A stretch of DNA of 64,000 nucleotides, taken from Psychrobacter vallis (GTDB lineage: Bacteria > Pseudomonadota > Gammaproteobacteria > Pseudomonadales > Moraxellaceae). Under the pieces are notes generated by a model, which was given only the letters and a program-made list of their open reading frames with translations, was not told the origin of the DNA and ran no database searches. The DNA lies in assembly GCF_904846715.1 (NCBI RefSeq), contig NZ_CAJHBU010000004.1:62001-126000 (forward strand), read 5' to 3'. The translations under genes were made by a program, and so were the position numbers. Below, one piece after another: positions 41,385-49,494 of this stretch (position 1 is the stretch's first letter; each line of letters begins with the position of its first letter).

Positions 41385-42110
41385 ATGAATATTGCAGATC
41401 CTAGTGTACAGTCTTTAGCCAATCTAAATTGGCTGCAAATCTTTCTTTTTGGCGTTTATCCGTATGTGGCATTAACCATCGCTATCATTGGCACTTGGGT
41501 ACGTTTTGATTTATCTCAGTATTCGTGGAAAACCGGCTCAACGCAGATGCTAAGAACCAAAAATATGCGTCTTGCCAGCAATTTATTCCATGTTGGAATT
41601 ATCGTGGTATTACTTGGGCATTTATTCGGTATGTTGACGCCGCATTTTCTCTATGATCGATTTATTAGCGCCGGCCATAAGCAGATTTTGGCAGTGGTCG
41701 TCGGTGGTATCGCAGGGGTATTTTGTTGGTTCGGCTTAGTCATGCTCATGTGGCGGCGCTTTACTGATGATCGTATCTCCAATACCTCATCGTTTTCAGA
41801 CAAGCTGATACTGGTGCTGTTATTTATTCAACTCAATCTAGGTCTGTTGTCTATTTTTACCTCAGTGAAGCATTTAGATGGTTTAACCATGCTGAACTTA
41901 GCAGGTTGGGCTCAAGACATTACTATCTTAAGACCTTGGCATGCAGCAGCGCGTATCGAACAGACCGACTTGATTTATCAATTGCACATGGCGCTAGGCA
42001 TCACCCTTGTGATGATCTTCCCTTTCACTCGACTGATACATATCATTAGCGCGCCTATTTGGTATCTTGGTCGCCGTTATCAGATTGTGAGACAAAAGCA
42101 GTCTCAATAA
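41385..42110 (+). CDS. narI: Nitrate reductase gamma subunit NarI
   Basis: 241 aa with five membrane segments. It takes electrons from quinol through two haem b groups and hands them to NarH. Haem ligand His are in the pairs FHVGIIVVLLGHLFG (~61-75) and IYQLHMALGITLVMIFPFTRLIHII (described only). The N-terminus (WLQIFLFGVYPYVALTIAIIG) matches. GGAG precedes the ATG, 11 bases after narJ. The C-terminus is about 15 residues longer than in E. coli, ending in charged residues. Confidence 0.95.
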   Translation: MNIADPSVQSLANLNWLQIFLFGVYPYVALTIAIIGTWVRFDLSQYSWKTGSTQMLRTKNMRLASNLFHVGIIVVLLGHLFGMLTPHFLYDRFISAGHKQILAVVVGGIAGVFCWFGLVMLMWRRFTDDRISNTSSFSDKLILVLLFIQLNLGLLSIFTSVKHLDGLTMLNLAGWAQDITILRPWHAAARIEQTDLIYQLHMALGITLVMIFPFTRLIHIISAPIWYLGRRYQIVRQKQSQ

Positions 42111-42166
42111 AGAATGTAATACTGCTTATTTTTTTAATTCATAAACTTACTCAAAAGGACCTTCTA

Positions 42167-43354
42167 ATGGCTTCTACTCAAACAATAGAAATTATAAAAG
42201 CAACCGTTCCAGTTCTTGAAGAACATGGTACTGCAATCACCAAAGTATTCTACAAAAATATGTTCATTGAACATCCTGAACTGCTAGATATTTTTAATGA
42301 AACCAACCAAAAGCTAGGACGTCAACAAAACGCACTGGCCTCGACGGTATTAGCAGCGGCTAAAAATATCGAACACTTAGCCGTTCTACTACCACAAGTG
42401 ACTGGCATCAGTCATAAACATCGCGCGCTACAAATCCTACCCGAGCATTATCCTATCGTTGGTAAGCACCTGATTGGCGCTATAAAACAAGTGCTTGGCG
42501 AAGCGGCAAATGATGACATCATCAATGCGTGGACTGAAGCTTATGATGAGATTGCGAATGTTTTTATTCAACTTGAAAAGGATATGTATAAAGAGGAGAT
42601 GTGGCAAGGTTTTGCCGCGTTTAAAGTCATCGAAAAAGTAGCCGCCGCTACCGACATTGCTGCCTTTACGGTGGTGCCAGTAGACAGTAGCCAAAACATT
42701 GATTTGAGCACACTTAATTTAACCGCTGGTCAATATATCACTGTAAAAACAAATCCCAAAAATAGCGAGCATTTAGCATTACGTCATTACTCTTTATACT
42801 CAGCGCGTACCGATAATGGTATTCAGTTTGCAGTAAGACGTGACAATCGTGACGAGCATCGTGGATTGGTCTCTAATTATTTGCATGATGACTTGCAAGT
42901 TGGCGATACGGTTTCATTATCGGCACCAGCGGGTGATTTTGCTTTGAATAAAGCCCTGATTATACAAAATGACATTCCATTAGTGCTTATCAGTGCGGGG
43001 GTTGGGGTAACGCCTATATTATCGATGTTAGAGGCGCAAGTAGCAGCCAATCCAAAGCGCCCTATCATTTGGGTGTATGCGTGCCAAAATAAGGATCATC
43101 ATGCCTTCAATGATAAGACTCATGAGCTATTAGCGTCAGCTGCCAATGTCGAAAAACATATCTTTTATTTTGAAGATGGGCAGCTGTTAGATAACGCGTG
43201 GTTAGCTACCTTGCCAAAGCCTGCCGATGTGTATGTATGCGGATCTATGCCGTTTATGGAAAGTATTATTGATGGATTAATGACTTTAGAGCATGGTGTT
43301 GATAGCGTTCACTATGAACCATTTGGCCCTAAGATGAGTTTGCAAGCCTCTTAA
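42167..43354 (+). CDS. hmp: Flavohaemoprotein Hmp, nitric oxide dioxygenase
   Basis: 395 aa, against 396 in E. coli, from the ATG at 42167 (AAGGA 8 bases ahead); an earlier frame runs inside narI. Globin domain ~1-140: Tyr in FYKNMF (B10), Gln in RQQNAL (E7) and proximal His in SHKHRALQI (F8). FAD domain ~150-255 with LRHYSLYSA. NAD domain with SAGVGVTPILSMLEA and YVCGSMPFM. It turns NO to nitrate with O2 and NADH. It follows narI at 57 bases, so it may be co-expressed with the reductase, giving protection from the NO that nitrite can form. Confidence 0.93.
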   Translation: MASTQTIEIIKATVPVLEEHGTAITKVFYKNMFIEHPELLDIFNETNQKLGRQQNALASTVLAAAKNIEHLAVLLPQVTGISHKHRALQILPEHYPIVGKHLIGAIKQVLGEAANDDIINAWTEAYDEIANVFIQLEKDMYKEEMWQGFAAFKVIEKVAAATDIAAFTVVPVDSSQNIDLSTLNLTAGQYITVKTNPKNSEHLALRHYSLYSARTDNGIQFAVRRDNRDEHRGLVSNYLHDDLQVGDTVSLSAPAGDFALNKALIIQNDIPLVLISAGVGVTPILSMLEAQVAANPKRPIIWVYACQNKDHHAFNDKTHELLASAANVEKHIFYFEDGQLLDNAWLATLPKPADVYVCGSMPFMESIIDGLMTLEHGVDSVHYEPFGPKMSLQAS

Positions 43355-43436
43355 TCTGATAACCAAAATATTAATAGACGTTTAGGAATAGCTCTTTTGA
43401 ACGTTTATTACCTGAATTTTTAGCGGAGCAGCAACG

Positions 43437-44534
43437 ATGACTGTCAGTACTTATAATCCAGCCGACCATGCTACTAATAATAACGCCAGTAGTCATATTA
43501 ACAGTGATAACCATGCCGCTCATGCTTCTACTAGTGCTGATAACACACATAGCGGTCATGATTGTGGCCATGACCACAGCCACGATCATAGCCATGAGCA
43601 CAATCATAGTCATGGTGATGATATCGTGCATCTAATGCCAACCTTGACGGATCTGCAAAAACCGCATTCTGACCAAGAATTTATCGAAAAAGCAATGGCA
43701 GAAGAACGCAGCAACCATAAAAATCTAATCGCCTCTAGCCGTGATGAATTACCTTCTGTGCTGGTAAATGGCGTGATGATAGACAGAATGGCTATCGCGC
43801 AAGAGCTACAATACCATCCGGCAGAAAACAAAGAGGACGCTGTCTTTTTGGCGACTCAGGCTTTAGTCGTTCGCGAACTGCTTAAACTTGCCGTTTTAGA
43901 TGAGCCAAGCCTCGGTGAGGCTGCATGGTTAGATGACGAAGAAAAAGCAATCTCTGTTTTAATAGACACTAATGTACAAGCGACGATTCCTGATATGGCA
44001 ACGTGTGAGCGTTACTATAAGCAAAATATCACTGATTTTATGACCGATCCTATTATGACAGTGCGCCATATCTTGCTGGCGTGTTTGCCTGAAGATGGCG
44101 ATGAGCGCTTAAATCTTAAAAAGACCGCTTACGAATTTATCGAACAAATCAAAAATAATGCCAACTCTGATGCAGAATTTATCCAATTGGCACGCCAGCA
44201 TTCTGCTTGTCCGTCAAAAGAACAAGGTGGTGAACTGGGTATCATTAGTAAAGGACAAACCGTGCCAGAATTTGAAGGGACGTTATTCAAATTAAAGGCA
44301 GGTCTAGCGGCGAGCCCCATCGAAAGCAGGTATGGTTTTCACATTGTTGAGGTGCTTAATAAAGAGTCAGGGATACAAATGACGTATGAGCAAGTCAGCC
44401 CAGCCATCCATAACAAGCTGAGCCAACAAGCATTTCACCAATCATTATGCGATTACCTGTTTACCTTAGCCAATGCCGCAAATATAGAAGGCATTGAGAT
44501 GACCCTTGAGCAAGAAAACGTCTTTCGGGGTTAG
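43437..44534 (+). CDS. His-rich PpiC/NifM-like peptidyl-prolyl isomerase
   Basis: 365 aa. The N-terminal ~70 residues carry a His tract (HDCGHDHSHDHSHEHNHSHG, 20 residues) suited to bind Ni, Zn or Co. The middle (~75-190) is a helical SurA-like N-domain, and ~205-305 form a parvulin domain: VRHILLACLPEDGDER, FIQLARQHSACPSKEQGGELG (described only) and ESRYGFHIVEVL. NifM-like isomerases occur with nitrate reductase genes in this bacterial group and may aid folding. No signal peptide is seen, so it probably acts in the cytoplasm. GGAG precedes the ATG. Confidence 0.85.
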   Translation: MTVSTYNPADHATNNNASSHINSDNHAAHASTSADNTHSGHDCGHDHSHDHSHEHNHSHGDDIVHLMPTLTDLQKPHSDQEFIEKAMAEERSNHKNLIASSRDELPSVLVNGVMIDRMAIAQELQYHPAENKEDAVFLATQALVVRELLKLAVLDEPSLGEAAWLDDEEKAISVLIDTNVQATIPDMATCERYYKQNITDFMTDPIMTVRHILLACLPEDGDERLNLKKTAYEFIEQIKNNANSDAEFIQLARQHSACPSKEQGGELGIISKGQTVPEFEGTLFKLKAGLAASPIESRYGFHIVEVLNKESGIQMTYEQVSPAIHNKLSQQAFHQSLCDYLFTLANAANIEGIEMTLEQENVFRG

Positions 44535-44601
44535 TTCATTATTTCCAAGGTGTCTCTGGTGAGATGCGAATGCTTATGGTTAGTAAAAAGGGTATAAAGT
44601 T

Positions 44602-45900
44602 ATGATTACGGTTGAAGCGTTACAGTCAGCAATCAAACAGCGAGTAAACAGCTACAATCAAAACGACTGGCCACTATGTAAAAGACCAGTCAGTACCTGT
44701 TCTCTGTCAGACAGCCTTAACCAAATATTGGCTGAGTATGTTATCTCATCATTTGCGGTGCCCAGGCAGAATGTATCTGCGATGGATGGTTATGCTATTG
44801 CTCACAATAGTGACCTTTCTAAAGGCGTTATCATCGAAATTATTGGAGAGTCTCAAGCGGGTGCACCTTACATAGGTAAGGTAAAGAAGGGTCAAGGCAT
44901 TCGTATCTTTACTGGTGCAGTAGTGCCGAATAGGTGCAATACGGTTATTATGCAAGAAAACACCAATTTTGCTCATATAAAAGACAATATCGATAAAACT
45001 CAGCCTTACAACATCATTTTATCAAAAGCGGCAGAGGTAGATGCCAATATTCGTAAGCAAGGAGAGGAGATTCAGAAAAATGAGCTGGTCTTACAGCAAG
45101 GGAAGCGTATCAACCCTGCTGATATCAGCTTACTGGCCAATTTGGGTATCGGCAAAGTAAAAGTATTTAAACCGCTCACTGTAGGACTGCTGGCGACTGG
45201 TGACGAACTTATCGCACTTAGCGGTAAGCTAAAAACGTTAGCACAAATATACAATTCCAACACCCCAACCCTCAAAAGCCTATTAGACCCTTTACCTATC
45301 GTTATTCATGACTATGGAATCGTCCCTGATAATATGGCTCAGCTCACTAAAGTCATTAATAAAGCCATGCAAAAGTGTGATGTGTTAATTTCTACTGCTG
45401 GAGTATCGGTGGGTGACTATGATTTTTTGACGCCAGTCATTGAGCATTTGGGTCAAATTAATCATTACAAAGTAGCGATGAAGCCGGGCAAACCTTTCGT
45501 GTTCGGCGAATTAACAAAAAAAGTTGATAAGCCAGTATTATACTTTGGCCTACCGGGCAATCCGCTATCAACAGTGGTCAGCACATTACAGTTTGTGATT
45601 CCAGCATTGTGGCAGCTATCAGGCGCTAGCTTGTCAGAGCAACCCAAGCAGTTAAACGTCCAAGCTCTACTAATGAATGACATCTTAAAATCAACCGGAC
45701 GTACTGACTTTCAGAGCGCGATACTAACGCAAAACGAGACAGGCAGCTATCAAGTTGACTGTTTCTCAACTCAGCAATCGCACCGTATTAAGCAACTTAG
45801 TCGCGCCAATTGCTTTATCGTGTTGCCTCAAGACGCAGGCAACATCTCCGCTGGTGAACAAGTTCGCGTTCAGCCCTTCCCTTGGGTTTTTCATTCATAA
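44602..45900 (+). CDS. moeA: Molybdopterin molybdenumtransferase MoeA
   Basis: 432 aa, against 411 in E. coli. It inserts molybdate into adenylylated molybdopterin, using MogA/MoaB-type product. Family marks: VSAMDGYAIAH (~59-69), GESQAGAPY (~85-93), RIFTGAVVP (~104-112), NSNTPTLKSLL (~220-230) and STAGVSVGDYDFL (~262-274), then KPGKPFVFGEL and GLPGNPLS. All substrate-binding loops are complete. It lies 67 bases after the PpiC-like gene and before moaA, so the nitrate block makes its own cofactor enzymes. Confidence 0.94.
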   Translation: MITVEALQSAIKQRVNSYNQNDWPLCKRPVSTCSLSDSLNQILAEYVISSFAVPRQNVSAMDGYAIAHNSDLSKGVIIEIIGESQAGAPYIGKVKKGQGIRIFTGAVVPNRCNTVIMQENTNFAHIKDNIDKTQPYNIILSKAAEVDANIRKQGEEIQKNELVLQQGKRINPADISLLANLGIGKVKVFKPLTVGLLATGDELIALSGKLKTLAQIYNSNTPTLKSLLDPLPIVIHDYGIVPDNMAQLTKVINKAMQKCDVLISTAGVSVGDYDFLTPVIEHLGQINHYKVAMKPGKPFVFGELTKKVDKPVLYFGLPGNPLSTVVSTLQFVIPALWQLSGASLSEQPKQLNVQALLMNDILKSTGRTDFQSAILTQNETGSYQVDCFSTQQSHRIKQLSRANCFIVLPQDAGNISAGEQVRVQPFPWVFHS

Positions 45901-45912
45901 TCATTTCAATTT

Positions 45913-45978
45913 CATTCACCCTAAGACAGCCAATCACTACTACTTTGGTGGTAGAAGATAGCCGCCTTAGGGTGAATG
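45913..45978 (+). other. Large stem-loop between moeA and moaA
   Basis: CATTCACCCTAAG (45913-45925) and CTTAGGGTGAATG (45966-45978) are perfect 13-bp inverse copies. A smaller hairpin (CTACTAC with GTGGTAG) lies inside the 40-base loop. No T-run follows. It does not match the known molybdenum-cofactor riboswitch as I remember it. Confidence 0.5.
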
Positions 45979-46106
45979 GTTATTTGCTTGCAATTTGTCA
46001 TAATAAGACTTGAATACAGCATAAGATGCAAATACAACGCTCCCACTCACAACCTGAGGCAATGCCTAAAAGTACACCACATACTTAATATGAATGGTAA
46101 TCATCT

Positions 46107-47210
46107 ATGAACCATCTTGTCCCCATCGTAGGAAATACTCAAGGGTATTCGCCTACCGCTGCACCCGATGTTCTTGCTCGTCACGCATTAGCAACCTCTG
46201 CTATCTCGTCATCTCACTTCCCTACAACGCCTTCTCAACCACTGACAGATAGTTTTGCAAGACGTCTGACTTATTTGCGACTGTCAATCACGGATTTTTG
46301 TAATTTCCGCTGTGAGTATTGCTTGCCAAATGGCTATCAAGGCAAACCGCCACAGAATGAGCTTAGTGTCACTGAAATCGCCACTTTAGTTCGTGGTTTT
46401 GCCCAAGTAGGTACTAAAAAAGTAAGGATCACGGGCGGTGAGCCGTCTATACGCCGTGATGTCGTTGATATCATTAAAACCATCAAACAAACCAAAGGTA
46501 TTGAAACGGTCGCTATGACCAGTAATGGTTATAAGCTTGGTAAGCACTTGGCGGATTGGCAAAAGGCTGGACTAGACCAAATCAATATCAGTGTAGACAG
46601 CTTTGACGCCGCGACTTTTTATAAAATGACTGGCTTTGATATATTGCCGCAGTTGCTAAAGGATATGGATACATTGTTAGCGACTACAAACATTAAGCTT
46701 AAAATAAACAGTATTTTGATGGCCGAAACAGCCTTTGAAAATCTAATGAGTGCCATCGACTATGTCAAAGACAGACCGGTCACTTATCGATTTATTGAGT
46801 TTATGCAAACCAGTGACAACCGCGACTTGTTTTTTGCTCAGCATGCGCATTCCGATATTATTACCGATTATTTACTAAAGCACGGCTGGCAGACTCTGAA
46901 GCGTGGCAGCAGTGACGGTCCAGCGATAGAGTATGGCCATCCTGATTATCAAGGACGCATCGGTATGATTGCGCCTTATGCTCCCCATTTTTGTGACAGC
47001 TGTAATCGTCTGCGGGTCAGCAGCCAAGGCAAAGTACATCTGTGTTTGTTTGACCAAGGTAATTACGACATTCGTAAGCATCTACAGCAAAATGATGTCG
47101 CAGGATTGGTCAATACTTTACATAGCTTTATGCCGATTAAACCTGAGCATCACCAGCTTCATGACTCGAACAGCGGCATCATGCACAATCTGTCTTTAAT
47201 CGGTGGTTAG
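46107..47210 (+). CDS. moaA: GTP 3',8-cyclase MoaA
   Basis: 367 aa, against 329 in E. coli; the extra ~50 residues are at the N-terminus, without clear motif. Radical SAM Cys motif CNFRCEYC at ~72-79, SAM-binding ITGGEP (~110-115), VDSF at ~157-160, and a second cluster set CDSCNRLRVSSQGKVHLCLF (~298-317). The C-terminal Gly-Gly needed for activity is present (LIGG). It performs the first step of molybdopterin synthesis. The start site has a weak ribosome-binding site, so a later ATG cannot be ruled out. Confidence 0.93.
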   Translation: MNHLVPIVGNTQGYSPTAAPDVLARHALATSAISSSHFPTTPSQPLTDSFARRLTYLRLSITDFCNFRCEYCLPNGYQGKPPQNELSVTEIATLVRGFAQVGTKKVRITGGEPSIRRDVVDIIKTIKQTKGIETVAMTSNGYKLGKHLADWQKAGLDQINISVDSFDAATFYKMTGFDILPQLLKDMDTLLATTNIKLKINSILMAETAFENLMSAIDYVKDRPVTYRFIEFMQTSDNRDLFFAQHAHSDIITDYLLKHGWQTLKRGSSDGPAIEYGHPDYQGRIGMIAPYAPHFCDSCNRLRVSSQGKVHLCLFDQGNYDIRKHLQQNDVAGLVNTLHSFMPIKPEHHQLHDSNSGIMHNLSLIGG

Positions 47211-47272
47211 TTGATGCATAATCAAATTTCTTCTCTACCTTTATTGAACATTATAGTTATTAAGGAACATTT

Positions 47273-47803
47273 ATGAGTAAGCCACAAGCACCATTTACCG
47301 CGCTTAATATCGCCATCTTGACGGTCTCTGACAGTCGCACACTTGCAGAAGATACCTCGGGACAGTATTTGGTTGATCAGCTAAAAACAGCAGGGCATCA
47401 ATTGGCTGATCGTCAGCTAATCATTGACGATATTTATCAGATTAGAGCCGTTATTAGCGGGTGGATTGCAAACCCCAACATCCATGCTGTGATCACGACT
47501 GGTGGCACAGGATTTTATATCCGTGACAGTATGCCGGAAGCGGTTAATATCTTGTTTGATAAATCCATTGATGGTTTTGGTGAGATGTTCCGTCTTATCT
47601 CAAAAGATGAGATCGGTATGTCAACGGTGCAGTCGCGTGCGATTGCAGGAATGGCAAATGGTACGGGGATTTTTTGTTTGCCCGGCTCGTCAGGTGCTTG
47701 TCGCACTGGTTGGGAAGGTATCTTAAAAGAACAGTTTGATAGCCGCACTCGCCCTTGTAACTTTGTACCGCATTTTATGCGCACCAATCCTAGTCATTCG
47801 TGA
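47273..47803 (+). CDS. moaB: Molybdenum cofactor protein MoaB
   Basis: 176 aa. It adenylylates molybdopterin (MogA/MoaB family). Motifs: TVSDSRTLAEDTSGQYL (~17-33), VITTGGTGFYIRDSMPEA (~75-92; Gly-rich site), and FCLPGSSGACRTGWEGIL (~140-157). AAGGAA lies before the ATG at 47273. MoeA, its partner in metal insertion, is encoded upstream. MogA is the alternative name, but the sequence is closer to MoaB in the length of the loop after TTGGTG. Confidence 0.92.
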   Translation: MSKPQAPFTALNIAILTVSDSRTLAEDTSGQYLVDQLKTAGHQLADRQLIIDDIYQIRAVISGWIANPNIHAVITTGGTGFYIRDSMPEAVNILFDKSIDGFGEMFRLISKDEIGMSTVQSRAIAGMANGTGIFCLPGSSGACRTGWEGILKEQFDSRTRPCNFVPHFMRTNPSHS

Positions 47804-47844
47804 TAGACCTACCGTTAGATACTTAACAAACCATGGAAGCTGCT

Positions 47845-48123
47845 ATGAGCATTTTGGTAGAAAAGAGTACAGACACCGCCATGAACATCAATGTTCTATA
47901 TTTTGCCAGCTTGGCGGATGAGGCCAACTGCTATGAAGAAAACGTCACTGTACAACAGTCGACTTTATTGACCGAGTTGTATGAACAGCTGCGCCAAAAG
48001 CATCGCTTTAATCGTCCACAGTCGGAGCTACGCGTGGCAGTGAATGATTATTTTGCTAAGTGGACAGATCAAATTTATGATGGCGACAGTGTGGTTTTTA
48101 TCACACCCGTGGCGGGCGGTTAA
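47845..48123 (+). CDS. moaD: Molybdopterin synthase small subunit MoaD
   Basis: 92 aa from the ATG at 47845 (GGAAG 5-6 bases ahead); ATGs at 47833 and 47881 are also in frame, and the last gives the usual ~80 aa. A beta-grasp sulfur carrier: MNINVLYFASLADEA, LRVAVNDYFAKW, and the C-terminal SVVFITPVAGG, whose last Gly becomes a thiocarboxylate that gives sulfur to molybdopterin. The large subunit MoaE is not in the window, nor are moaC and mobA. Confidence 0.85.
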   Translation: MSILVEKSTDTAMNINVLYFASLADEANCYEENVTVQQSTLLTELYEQLRQKHRFNRPQSELRVAVNDYFAKWTDQIYDGDSVVFITPVAGG

Positions 48124-48312
48124 TTTAAATAAGCCCTTGCATTAAGCGAAGTGTCGATGATGCTTACCTGATATAGGAGATTTAATTTAGAAAACACCGT
48201 GCGACTGAGATTAATGTTTCAAAGCCTCTATCTGCGACGGTGCAGCAAACGTGGCGACAGATTTCCCTGATTATCTGCGCGCCCTATTTGAAAATCTGTA
48301 AATGACGGCCTT

Positions 48313-48792
48313 TTAGCGATGCTCGTCTGGGCGTTTGATACTATTTGGGCTAGCATCATAAATGGCATCTAGCGCTTCTTTTGTTAGATAGCTCTCAACC
48401 ATGGGAAACAGCTCACGTTCTTCAAAACGAATATGGTCGTATAGTAAAGTGCCCAGTTTTCTGACTTGTATCATCGTGACGGGATTGCTTTGAGACTGTG
48501 TAGATTCTTGAATCTCTTCCATGAGTGCATGCAGGGATTTATGTTGCTCATCGAGGGTATTCAGCGCCGATGCCACTGCTGGTTTGGCGTTACAATACGG
48601 CTGTAAAGCGTTGGCGATTAGGTTATCTTCAATCTGAAAATGGTTTTGCATCTCGTTAATATAAGACGTTAGATTCAGCCAATGCTTGGCAATTTCTTTA
48701 GGTTCATCAGTACATTCTTTTGCATGTCGAGATATATTCAGGCCAAGGTGATGTTGACGGGATAATGGCTGTAATTGTGCGGCGCGTTTCAT
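48313..48792 (-). CDS. Hemerythrin HHE-domain protein
   Basis: 159 aa. A four-helix bundle with likely di-iron ligands: HHLGLNISRH (~14-23), HFQIEDNLIA (~51-60), DEQHKSLHALM (~84-94) and LYDHIRFEERELFP (~117-130). Such proteins bind O2, NO or Fe in the cytoplasm and are often nitrosative-stress related. It lies downstream of moaD in the opposite direction, beside the end of the nitrate block. About 190 bases lie between (48124-48312) and hold only a short open frame end (VATDFPDYLRALFENL) that may be a remnant. Confidence 0.85.
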   Translation of the reverse strand: MKRAAQLQPLSRQHHLGLNISRHAKECTDEPKEIAKHWLNLTSYINEMQNHFQIEDNLIANALQPYCNAKPAVASALNTLDEQHKSLHALMEEIQESTQSQSNPVTMIQVRKLGTLLYDHIRFEERELFPMVESYLTKEALDAIYDASPNSIKRPDEHR

Positions 48793-48854
48793 GATTAACT
48801 CCCTCAGACAATCAAAATAAAGTCATGTTTTATGGATTTTAAGAATATCCATTT

Positions 48855-48983
48855 ATGCTTAACTACATACTCATACTACACCTATTAGAGGCAACTATCT
48901 GGACAGGCGGACATTTAATTTTGACCTTGCTGGTCTTACCAAAAGCGCTGTCATCACGTAATACTGACCGTCAAAAGGCTTAA
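48855..48983 (+). pseudogene. Fragment of a CopD-like membrane protein
   Basis: 42 codons give MLNYILILHLLEATIWTGGH and further hydrophobic residues ending LPKALSSRNTDRQKA and TAA. This is the start of a CopD-like or DUF2269-like integral membrane protein, which would normally have over 100 residues. The remainder is missing, so it looks like a decayed gene. The rest of 48793-49178 is A/T-rich with no gene seen. Confidence 0.5.
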
Positions 48984-49178
48984 AATGTAACCAGCTATAT
49001 CTATTCTCAAAACACTTGCATATATAGACTCACTATTTTTATGGTGAATCTATATATCGAACAGTTATTGATTACAAATATTTTTTGCTAATTATTTATT
49101 CTAGAAAAACAAGCATTCATATTTGAATGACTAAGTGCTAAAATAGTGGTTTAACACTCTTATATGATTGATTAAATT

Positions 49179-49490
49179 ATGACTATAAGGTTTGATTTCT
49201 ATACGCCAAGTGAGATTGCCGAGACTTTAGGTCAACGCTTAAGAACGCAGCGGTTATCATTGAATCTCACCCAAGCGGCTTTAGCAGAAAGGTCTGGGAT
49301 TGGTATCAGTACTGTGGCTCGCATTGAATCAGGTCAAGGCGGTACACTAGACAATATCATCAGGCTTGCTATAGCACTTGGTATGGTCAATCATTTTGCT
49401 GAATTGTTTGATGTGGCACCTACCAGCATAGAAGATGTTATCGCTAAGCAAAATCCACGCCTGCGTGCCTCAAATAAAAGCGGTGAGTAA
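49179..49490 (+). CDS. hipB: HipB-like antitoxin/HTH regulator
   Basis: 103 aa. A Cro/CI HTH at ~17-70: LGQRLRTQRLSLNLTQAALAERSGIGISTVARIESGQGG (described only), then LDNIIRLAIALGM. In HipBA pairs it binds HipA and represses the operon. The stop is 4 bases before the HipA ATG, as usual for the pair. The promoter should lie in 48984-49178. The C-terminal end is basic (PRLRASNKSGE). Confidence 0.85.
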   Translation: MTIRFDFYTPSEIAETLGQRLRTQRLSLNLTQAALAERSGIGISTVARIESGQGGTLDNIIRLAIALGMVNHFAELFDVAPTSIEDVIAKQNPRLRASNKSGE

Positions 49491-49494
49491 ATCT

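Noticed and set aside
45913-45978. Known Mo-cofactor riboswitch
   Set aside because: The hairpin is in the right place, but the sequence lacks the conserved bases that I remember for that RNA.
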